From an uncultured Collinsella sp. (lineage in GTDB: Bacteria; Actinomycetota; Coriobacteriia; Coriobacteriales; Coriobacteriaceae): 64,000 nucleotides of DNA. Below the pieces are notes generated by a model. The model made no database searches. It was not told where the DNA came from and worked only from the letters and a program-made list of their open reading frames with translations. The translations under genes and the position numbers were made by a program. Position 1 is the stretch's first letter, and every line of letters starts with the position of its first letter. Location of the stretch: positions 1 through 64,000 of the forward strand of contig UQRW01000004.1 in assembly GCA_900543515.1 (NCBI GenBank). The letters are read 5' to 3'. Shown here piece after piece: positions 35,296-41,809 of this stretch.

Positions 35296-36407
35296 TGGCG
35301 CCCGAGCAGCCGGCGCGCTCCGGTATCGATTTCTCGGCATTCCGCGATCCCAAGCTGGCTCGCGAGCTCATCGAGCGCATTCATGAGCTTGTCGGCGACC
35401 GCACCATCAACCTTATGGAAGTCTGCGGCACGCATACCGTGAGCATCGGGCGCTATGGCTTTCGCTCCATTATGCCGGCCGGGCTCAAGCTGCTGAGCGG
35501 CCCGGGCTGCCCCGTCTGCGTCACCGCCAACCGCGACATCGACCACGCAATCGCGCTCGCCAACATAGACGGCGCCATCATCACCACCTTTGGCGACATG
35601 ATGCGCGTGCCCGGATCATCCACCTCGCTCGCTGCGCAAAAGGCGGCGGGGCGCGATATCCGTATCGTCTATTCCCCGCTCGACGCGCTCGACATTGCCG
35701 AGCAAAACCCTGATCGCCCAGTCATTTTTATGGGCGTGGGCTTTGAGACTACGACGCCCACCATCGCCGCCGCCATCTTGGAGGCCGAGGCGCGCGGGCT
35801 TTTGAACTTCTCGGTCTATTGCGCCCACAAGGCCACGCCGCCGGCGTTGCGCGCCATCGCCAACGACCCCGAGACCACCATCGACGGCTTTATCCTGCCG
35901 GGCCACGTCGCCACCATCACGGGCTTGGCGCCCTTTAGCTTTTTGGTCGACGAATTCAATACCCCGGGCGTGGTCACGGGATTTGAACCGGTCGATATCC
36001 TGCAGGGCATCTGCATGCTGGTCCAGATGGTTGTCGAGGACAGGCCGGTGATTGACAACGCCTACCGCCGTGGCGTCAACGCAGACGGCAATCCCGTGGC
36101 GCGCCAGCTGGTCGAGCAGGTGTTTGAGCCGTGCGATACCACATGGCGCGGGCTGGGGCTGATTGCCGACTCGGGCCTTTCCATCCGCCCCGAGTTCTCG
36201 CGTTTTGATGCCCGCGCTCGCTTTGACGTGCCCGTTGAGGCGACGGTCGAGCCGCGCGGGTGCCGCTGCGGCGACGTGCTGCGCGGGGCCATTGCGCCGA
36301 GCAGCTGCCCGCTCTTTGGCCGCACCTGCACGCCCGAGCACCCCGTCGGCCCGTGCATGGTGAGCTCCGAGGGCAGCTGCGCGGCGTACTACCGCTACCG
36401 CGACTAG
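35295..36407 (+). CDS. hypD: Hydrogenase maturation protein HypD
   Basis: 370 aa from GTG 35295, overlapping the hypC stop by one base. It contains the family motifs NLMEVCGTHT, LLSGPGCPVCVT, GFETTTPTIA, the GHVATITG region and C-terminal Cys-rich segments (CRCGDVLRG, CPLFGRTCTPEHPVGPCMVSSEG) that bind a [4Fe-4S] cluster. It is the scaffold on which the Fe(CN)2CO unit is built with HypC. Confidence 0.96.
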   Translation: MAPEQPARSGIDFSAFRDPKLARELIERIHELVGDRTINLMEVCGTHTVSIGRYGFRSIMPAGLKLLSGPGCPVCVTANRDIDHAIALANIDGAIITTFGDMMRVPGSSTSLAAQKAAGRDIRIVYSPLDALDIAEQNPDRPVIFMGVGFETTTPTIAAAILEAEARGLLNFSVYCAHKATPPALRAIANDPETTIDGFILPGHVATITGLAPFSFLVDEFNTPGVVTGFEPVDILQGICMLVQMVVEDRPVIDNAYRRGVNADGNPVARQLVEQVFEPCDTTWRGLGLIADSGLSIRPEFSRFDARARFDVPVEATVEPRGCRCGDVLRGAIAPSSCPLFGRTCTPEHPVGPCMVSSEGSCAAYYRYRD

Positions 36408-36455
36408 CCCGGGCACACCCGCACACCGGCACCACCCACGATTGGAGTTTTCGAT

Positions 36456-37490
36456 ATGTCCCATAGCGTTACCGATAGCACCGTCCTGCTGGGCCACGGC
36501 TCCGGCGGCCAGATGATGAAACGCATCATCGATGAGGTCTTTTTGGATGCCTTTGGGTCGCCCGAGCTGCTCGAAGGCAACGATGCCGGCGTCGCCGCGC
36601 TGCCCGCGAGCGGGCGCATCGCCATGTCGACCGACAGCTTTGTAGTCTCGCCGCAGTTCTTCCCCGGTGGCAACATCGGCCGCCTCGCCGTGTGCGGAAC
36701 CGTCAACGACGTCGCGACCTCGGGCGCCAACGTGCGCTACCTGTCGTGCGGCTTTATCCTCGAAGAGGGCTATCCCATGGATAGGCTCCGCCAGATTGTG
36801 CAGACGATGGCCGAGACGGCGCACGAGGCGGGCGTGTCCATAATCACGGGCGACACCAAGGTGGTCGAGCGCGGCGGGGCCGACGGCGTCTATATCAATA
36901 CCGCCGGCGTGGGCGAGGTGCCTGCGGGCGTGGCGCTCAGCGGCGCAAACTGCCAGCCCGGCGATGTCATCCTGGTCTCGGGTACACTGGGCGACCACGG
37001 CATCGCTATCATGAGCCAACGCGAGGGTCTGGCGTTTTCGAGCACCATCGAAAGCGACGCCGCGCCGCTCAACCACCTGATTGCCGATGTGCTTTCCGCA
37101 GCACCCGACACACGCTGCTTCCGCGACCCCACGCGCGGTGGCCTGGCCTCGACGCTCAACGAGTTTGCGCAGGCCAGCGGCGTTGCCATGGAGATCGACG
37201 AGGATGCCGTGCCCGTGCGTCCCGACGTGCAGGCCGCCTGCGAGATGCTCGGCTACGATGTGCTGCAGGTGGCAAACGAGGGCAAGATGGTTGCCGTCGT
37301 GCCGGCCGAGCAAGCCGATGCCGCGCTGAGCGCCATGCGCGCCGCCCGCTACGGCGAGAATGCCGCCATCATCGGCCGCGTGCTGCCACTTGCCGAGGGC
37401 GCCCATCCCGCCGTGCGCGTGCGCACCGGCTGGGGCTCGACCCGCATCCTCGACATGCTCGTAGGAGAGCAGCTGCCGAGAATTTGCTAA
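36456..37490 (+). CDS. hypE: Carbamoyl dehydratase HypE
   Basis: 344 aa. PurM-like ATPase fold: LLGHGSGGQMMKRII at the N-terminus, GNDAGVAAL, CGTVNDVATSGA and GDTKVVERGGADGVYINT. The C-terminus ends PRIC, where the final Cys carries the thiocarboxamide that is dehydrated to thiocyanate. It works with HypF. GGAG precedes the ATG at 36456. Last hyp gene here; hypA, hypB and the hydrogenase itself are not in the window. Confidence 0.96.
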   Translation: MSHSVTDSTVLLGHGSGGQMMKRIIDEVFLDAFGSPELLEGNDAGVAALPASGRIAMSTDSFVVSPQFFPGGNIGRLAVCGTVNDVATSGANVRYLSCGFILEEGYPMDRLRQIVQTMAETAHEAGVSIITGDTKVVERGGADGVYINTAGVGEVPAGVALSGANCQPGDVILVSGTLGDHGIAIMSQREGLAFSSTIESDAAPLNHLIADVLSAAPDTRCFRDPTRGGLASTLNEFAQASGVAMEIDEDAVPVRPDVQAACEMLGYDVLQVANEGKMVAVVPAEQADAALSAMRAARYGENAAIIGRVLPLAEGAHPAVRVRTGWGSTRILDMLVGEQLPRIC

Positions 37491-37595
37491 CGACAAAGGC
37501 TCAGGGCTATTAAAGATATTCAGATTCCAAACATGCCCGGCACGCATGCCCAGTATCATGGGGTGCGTTTTACAACTCAAGCGGCAGGAGCACCC

Positions 37596-38264
37596 ATGGC
37601 AGCAGCTTTTTCCCATGTGATCTTTGACCTGGACGGCACCATTCTCAACACGCTCGAGGACCTGGCGGCCGCCGGCAACCATACCTGCGAGGCGCACGGC
37701 TGGCCCACGTTTGCCGTTGACGAGTACCGCTACAAGGTGGGAAACGGCATGCTCAAGCTGGTTGAGCGCTTTATGCCCGCCGAGTACGCAGGCGACGGCC
37801 GCATGTTTGAGCAGACGCTTGCCGAGTTTAGGGCTTACTACGGCGAGCACAAGGAAGACCACACCGCTCCCTATGCCGGCACGATCGAGATGCTCGACCG
37901 CTTACGCGCCGCGGGCGTTCAGCTTGCCGTGCTCACTAACAAGGACCACGTCTCGGCGGCTCCGCTTATCGAAAAGTATTTTGGTTCCGAGCGCTTTGCG
38001 CTGGTGCAGGGCCGTGTCGATGCGTTTCCGCCCAAGCCCGAAGCACCCGTCACGCTGCATGTGATGGAAGAGCTAGGCGCCGACCCGGCGACCACGCTCT
38101 ACGTAGGCGATTCCAATGTCGATATCCTGACCGGCCACAACGCCGGCCTTAAGAGTGCGGGCGTCAGCTGGGGTTTCCGCGGCCGCGCAGAGCTGGAAGC
38201 CGCCGGCGCCGACTACGTGGTGGACACCCAGGGCGAGCTCGCAGCGCTAATCCTGGGCGAGTAA
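37596..38264 (+). CDS. HAD-family phosphatase, phosphoglycolate phosphatase-like
   Basis: 222 aa from ATG 37596 (CAGGAG upstream). HAD motifs: nucleophile DLDGTILNT (motif I, about residue 10), LTNKDHV (motif II), PPKPEAPV with Lys (motif III) and VGDSNVDILTGHNAG (motif IV). The helical cap between motifs I and II is C1 type, as in Gph, suggesting a small phosphorylated substrate such as 2-phosphoglycolate. It follows hypE but has its own spacing and promoter room. Confidence 0.88.
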   Translation: MAAAFSHVIFDLDGTILNTLEDLAAAGNHTCEAHGWPTFAVDEYRYKVGNGMLKLVERFMPAEYAGDGRMFEQTLAEFRAYYGEHKEDHTAPYAGTIEMLDRLRAAGVQLAVLTNKDHVSAAPLIEKYFGSERFALVQGRVDAFPPKPEAPVTLHVMEELGADPATTLYVGDSNVDILTGHNAGLKSAGVSWGFRGRAELEAAGADYVVDTQGELAALILGE

Positions 38265-38524
38265 CGAGCGACACTGCTTAACGCAGCTGCGACAATGCTG
38301 TTGCGCGGAAAGCGTATCCCGTTTTGAAGCTCCGGAATGGGATGCGCTTTCCGTTTGAGGCGCATCAGGGAAACCGCATCCCGTTTCAGAGTAATATTCC
38401 GGGTCGCACTTTCCGTAACCCACCCCATCCGGAAAATGCGACCCACTATTCGGCCAAAAACCGGGTCGCGGTTTCCCAAGCACTCGATGCAACGCTGGCA
38501 CAAGGAATGTCCCCAACTGCCGCC
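38265..38524. repeat. Gene-free region with the 62-bp palindromic unit in triplicate (second locus)
   Basis: Units begin with GGAAA at 38307, 38369 and 38431, the same 62-bp period as at 21552-21737. The first unit is the best palindrome: GGAAAGCGTATCCC pairs with GGGATGCGCTTTCC. It lies between convergent genes. No coding sequence is seen. Confidence 0.8.
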
Positions 38525-38743
38525 TGGTCATTTAAGAGCGTCCCCAATGACTACAAGTGCCGCACCATGGCAACGCCGCAGGTAGAGGACGGACAGCGAG
38601 CGGACACCAGAGCGAACAAATTGGCATGAAAAGAGGACGGCATAGACCTTCTGGTCATACCGTCCTCTTTGAATGACAAGTTGTCGCTCTGGTGCCCGCG
38701 CAGCGTCGAGCAGTTGCGGCGTTTGGTAAAACGCCGCAACGAA
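38525..38743 (-). repeat. Structured 3'-end element, copy 2 (after the lipoprotein gene)
   Basis: Hairpin with AACGTCCCC-type loop (38525-38555), GGCAACGCC, outer stem 38600-38615 with 38684-38699 (core ACCAGAGCGA), middle TTGGCAT/ATGACAA, internal GAAA and TTGA, inner 10-bp stem AAGAGGACGG with its complement, capped by GACCTTCTGGTC; then CAGCGTCG and the hairpin GTTGCGGCGTTT/AAAACGCCGCAAC ending three bp from the stop codon. Base changes relative to copies 1 and 3 preserve pairing. Confidence 0.8.
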
Positions 38744-39301
38744 CTAGCTCAGCATTGCATCCATCATCTCGGAGTTGACGGAGTCGTCGGCAGACCACTC
38801 GCCGTCGTCGTTGCAGGTGTACTTGAAGATAACCGTGGTCTTCCTGGGCTCGGTGGCCTTGGTCACATCGACCATAACCTGACCGGCCATCTTGTACAGC
38901 TCGTCATCGGAAGGAACCGTGTCAAGCGCGGCGACCTTCTCCTGATACTGGGTGGAGAAGTCCTCGACGATCTTGTTCATAGACTTGCAGGTGATAGAGA
39001 CCTCGGCGGTCGCGACACCCTTGTCCTCGTCGACCGTCACGTCGCCGATCTTGTAGTCAAAGCCCTCGAGATAGGTCTTGGCGTACTCCTTGGGATCGAT
39101 ACCCAGCTGCTCGAACTCGTCGCCCGAAGCCTCCTCCAGACCAGAGAGGAAGTCGTCGCCACCGTTCTTGACCTCGTCAAACTGCGTCGTAAGATCCTCG
39201 GTGATGAGCTCCTCAACCGAAGGACCTCCACAGCCGGAAAGTACGACCACGCATGCAACCAAGACGGCCATGAGGGGCGCAAGCAGCAGCTTCTTTTTCA
39301 T
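38744..39301 (-). CDS. Secreted lipoprotein, hypothetical
   Basis: 185 aa from ATG 39301 (GGGAGGAAC upstream). A lipoprotein signal peptide, MKKKLLLAPLMAVLVACVV, ends at lipobox LSGC with lipidated Cys near residue 24. The mature part is acidic and resembles DUF5105-type lipoproteins of Firmicutes and actinobacteria in its layout (VEELITEDLTTQFDEVKNG, then repeated alpha/beta). Surface-exposed function unknown. Structured element copy 2 begins right after the stop. Confidence 0.8.
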   Translation of the reverse strand: MKKKLLLAPLMAVLVACVVVLSGCGGPSVEELITEDLTTQFDEVKNGGDDFLSGLEEASGDEFEQLGIDPKEYAKTYLEGFDYKIGDVTVDEDKGVATAEVSITCKSMNKIVEDFSTQYQEKVAALDTVPSDDELYKMAGQVMVDVTKATEPRKTTVIFKYTCNDDGEWSADDSVNSEMMDAMLS

Positions 39302-39482
39302 GTTGTTCCTCCCAATGAGCGGCACCGCGCTTCCCGGACGCGGCACACGTTGTAATAAGTAAGCCCATACTATCAACTTATGAACACCCTCGGCAACGCG
39401 AAGGCGCGGTCGGTTCGTTTTAGCGTCCGAACGGTTTGCAAGCCCGCCCAACGTGCAATAAAATGCTTCCCCGCGATGTAAT

Positions 39483-39511
39483 AAAAAAGGTGGCCGGAAA
39501 ACCCGACCACC
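39483..39511 (-). terminator. Terminator of the PTS IIA gene
   Basis: On the minus strand GGTGGTCGG / CCGGCCACC with one G.T pair and loop GTTTT, followed by TTTTTT (39488-39483), 26 bp after the stop. Confidence 0.85.
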
Positions 39512-39537
39512 CTTGCACATCCTTTGGATGCCGCAGT

Positions 39538-40074
39538 TTACTTGCGGACGACCTTAACGATGGCGTCACCGGCGGCGACAGCAGAGTCGGCCTCGACGGC
39601 GAGTTCGACATCGGCAAACTCGGCGGTGTTGGACACGGCCACGACGACGCAGTCCTTGTAACCGGCAGCAGCGATCTTGGCGCGGTCGATCTTGAGGATG
39701 GGCTGGCCGGCCTTCACGACGTCGTCAGCCTTGACGAAGCCCTCGAAGCCGTCACCGTTCATGTTGACGGTATCGACGCCAACGTGCACCAGAACCTCGA
39801 TGCCGCTATCGGACTGCAAGCCCACGGCGTGACCCATGGTGACGGTCACCTTACCGTCGCAGGGAGCGTAGACCAGATCGTCCTCGGGCCACACGGCACA
39901 GCCCTTGCCCAGAACCTCGCCACCAAAGACGGGATCGGGCACGTTGGCCATCTTGATGACCTTGCCCTTGACGGGCGAGCACAGCACGTCGGCGCCAGCA
40001 GAAGCAGAGATGGAGGCCGGAGCAGCGGCAGCCGCGGGCTCAGCCTTCTTCTTGAACATGTCAAACAGACCCAT
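39538..40074 (-). CDS. PTS glucose-type IIA protein
   Basis: 178 aa from ATG 40074 (GAGGAGAAAACGT upstream). After a short N-terminal segment and an Ala-rich linker, the Crr-like IIA domain begins near residue 30 (VLCSPVKGKVIKM). The phosphorylated His lies in VLVHVGVDTVN (H97) with its partner H82 (MGHAVGLQ). It passes phosphate from HPr to a sugar-specific IIB domain and may also act in regulation. It stands alone with its own terminator. The GH1 phospho-beta-glucosidase 15 kb away shows that PTS sugars are used. Confidence 0.93.
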   Translation of the reverse strand: MGLFDMFKKKAEPAAAAAPASISASAGADVLCSPVKGKVIKMANVPDPVFGGEVLGKGCAVWPEDDLVYAPCDGKVTVTMGHAVGLQSDSGIEVLVHVGVDTVNMNGDGFEGFVKADDVVKAGQPILKIDRAKIAAAGYKDCVVVAVSNTAEFADVELAVEADSAVAAGDAIVKVVRK

Positions 40075-40485
40075 ACGTTTTCTCCTCTTGATTAAGCGCA
40101 ACGTTGTGCGCATGCCTACGGTAATTATAGTGCCAAATGGTTCAAATGCTAAGGTGGGGACTCGAATCGCGAGCCCTTCCCGGTAGCGCTCGTGGAATGG
40201 AGCGTCTCCTTTGCATCGCGGATCGATAAGCCGAGTATCGTCCGCGCACGGGACGGGCAGAAGCGGGCGCGCCAAACCCGGCACTTCTTTTCGCTCTCGA
40301 GTCCTGTCGCCGCCTTGTCCCTAACACTTCCTGACACCGACCGAAGCGTGCCAAAATAAACCTGTCCCTTTTTGGTAGGTTTGGCGAGTGTGGATTTTTG
40401 GACGCTTAACTAGCGAACGCGGATAATCTCCCACTTTGAGCCCGCACACAGGCCAAAAACGGGAGATTATCCACGCTCATTCCTG
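40075..40485. repeat. Gene-free region with two repeat remnants
   Basis: From 40142 to 40330 no conserved structure or supported gene was seen. An isolated arm of the AGGGACAGGTTT palindrome lies at 40351-40380. A perfect 12-bp hairpin GGATAATCTCCC (40421-40432) / complement (40461-40472) follows. Short frames open here have no RBS or family features. Confidence 0.7.
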
Positions 40486-40691
40486 AGTAGTCATTTATGA
40501 ACGTCCCCAATGACTAGTCCGGCAACGCCGATGTTTCGGCAACGACAGCGAGCGCCGCCCAGGGCGAACAAGTTGGCATGAAAAAGGCGAGGCATTGACC
40601 TTCTGGTCATGCCTCGCCTTTTGAATGACAAATTGTCGCCCTGGACGTCGCGCAGCGTCGGCCGGTTACGGCGTTTGGCAAAACGCCGTAA
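40486..40691 (-). repeat. Structured 3'-end element, copy 3 (after pyrE)
   Basis: TAGTCATT..AATGACTA hairpin (40488-40516) with loop containing AACGTCCCC; GGCAACGCC; outer stem CCAGGGCGA (40559) / TCGCCCTGG (40636); middle TTGGCAT/ATGACAA; internal GAAA and TTGA; inner 13-14-bp stem AAAAGGCGAGGCAT with its complement, capped GACCTTCTGGTC; CAGCGTCG; final hairpin GTTACGGCGTTT/AAAACGCCGTAAC touching the pyrE stop. This is the most regular copy. Confidence 0.85.
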
Positions 40692-41372
40692 CTAACGTGC
40701 TCCGTACTGCTCGTAGTAGGCGTCGATGGCAGCCTTAAGTTCGTCATCAATGACGACCTTGCCGTCGATCTCGTGGTTGTAGAGGGTCTCGACGACCTCG
40801 GCCATGGAGACGATGCTCGCGACGGGGAAACCGTACTTGGCCTCGATCTCCTTCTGCGCGGTGGTCACGCCACCCTTGCCGACCTCCATGCGGTTGAGGG
40901 ACACGATCAGGCCCTTGATCTCGACATCGGCAGCAGCCTTGACCTTGGGATAGGTCTCGTCGATGGACTTACCGCTGGTGGTGACGTCCTCGACCATGAC
41001 CACGCGGTCGCCGTCCTGGGGCTCGTAGCCCAGCAGGTTGCCCTTGTCGGCGCCGTGGTCCTTGGCCTCCTTGCGGTCGCAGCAGTACTTGACCTCCTTG
41101 CCATACAGCTCGTGGTAGGCAATCGCGGTCACGACAGCCAGCGGAATACCCTTGTAGGCCGGTCCAAACAGCACGTCAAAGTCGTCGCCAAAGTTATCGT
41201 GGATGGCCTGGGCGTAATACTCGCCCAGCTTCTTGAGCTGATAGCCCGTCACGTAAGCGCCGGCGTTCATAAAGAACGGGGACTGACGGCCGCTCTTGAG
41301 CGTAAAGCTGCCGAACTTAAGAACGTCGGACTCGACCATAAACTTGATGAACTCTTGCTTGTAAGCCTCCAT
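40692..41372 (-). CDS. pyrE: Orotate phosphoribosyltransferase
   Basis: 226 aa. The PRPP-binding signature VVMVEDVTTSGKSIDE lies near residues 123-138. FGSFTLKSGRQSPFFMNAG and FGPAYKGIPLAVVTAIAYH match the type I OPRT family. It joins orotate to PRPP to give OMP in pyrimidine synthesis. GAGAGGAG precedes ATG 41372. No other pyr gene is adjacent. Confidence 0.95.
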   Translation of the reverse strand: MEAYKQEFIKFMVESDVLKFGSFTLKSGRQSPFFMNAGAYVTGYQLKKLGEYYAQAIHDNFGDDFDVLFGPAYKGIPLAVVTAIAYHELYGKEVKYCCDRKEAKDHGADKGNLLGYEPQDGDRVVMVEDVTTSGKSIDETYPKVKAAADVEIKGLIVSLNRMEVGKGGVTTAQKEIEAKYGFPVASIVSMAEVVETLYNHEIDGKVVIDDELKAAIDAYYEQYGAR

Positions 41373-41502
41373 GCGGGCTCCTCTCGTAATCGCGTACGTG
41401 CTCTTCAGTTTAGCGCAGGTGAGGCGTCGATGTGGGCGTGCTTTGGAGCCACGGCATTCTGTAAAGGCTTTGTCAGGGGGAATGGTTTTCCGAACAATAG
41501 GG

Positions 41503-41531
41503 TTGACATGTCAAACCCCCTCATCAAGAAT
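41503..41531 (+). promoter_or_regulatory. Candidate promoter of the mgtA leader
   Basis: A consensus -35 TTGACA (41503-41508) is followed after 17 bp by AAGAAT (41526-41531). The -35 is the left half of the perfect palindrome TTGACATGTCAA, which could be an operator. Downstream the leader RNA would carry a GGGTA..TACCC hairpin and an AGCGCGC..GCGCT hairpin before the leader ORF. Confidence 0.45.
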
Positions 41532-41598
41532 ACGGGCGGATTAAAAAGGGGTACGAGATACCCAAAGCGCGCTGCGCTCAGCCTTTAGGAGGTGTGCC

Positions 41599-41670
41599 AT
41601 GGAAGGCAGTCCTAGTCGAAAAACCTGCATGTCGCCCTCGGCACGCCGCGAGGACTCCGCACACGCATAA
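41599..41670 (+). CDS. Candidate leader peptide upstream of mgtA
   Basis: A 23-codon frame (MEGSPSRKTCMSPSARREDS, then AHA) with an excellent RBS (TTAGGAGG, 7 nt before ATG 41599), 139 bp before mgtA. In enterobacteria MgtL, a short Pro-containing and acidic-residue-containing leader peptide, couples translation to mgtA expression under low Mg2+ or proline limitation. This frame has two Pro, four Arg and a Glu-Asp pair. Homology is not claimed; position, RBS quality and the folded region after it suggest a similar logic. Confidence 0.5.
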   Translation: MEGSPSRKTCMSPSARREDSAHA

Positions 41671-41809
41671 ACGCCACCGGCAGATCGCCAAAACCACCGC
41701 AAAGGCGCGCTGCACCCTTTGTGGGCTCAAGAGCTTGACGTGAGCGACATCTAGGTTTTTTGAAGCAAATACGACACGTACGCTAACTCCCCTCAACAAG
41801 GAGGACCCT

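Noticed and set aside
35616..37862. 748-codon minus-strand frame over hypD and hypE
   Set aside because: Antisense of two clearly recognisable hydrogenase maturation genes.
40142..40354. Short minus-strand frames between the PTS IIA gene and structured element copy 3
   Set aside because: No RBS, low-complexity Arg/Ser composition and no family resemblance.
41599..41809. M-box or other known Mg2+ riboswitch before mgtA
   Set aside because: I could not match the conserved M-box core by eye; only generic hairpins and the leader frame are supported.
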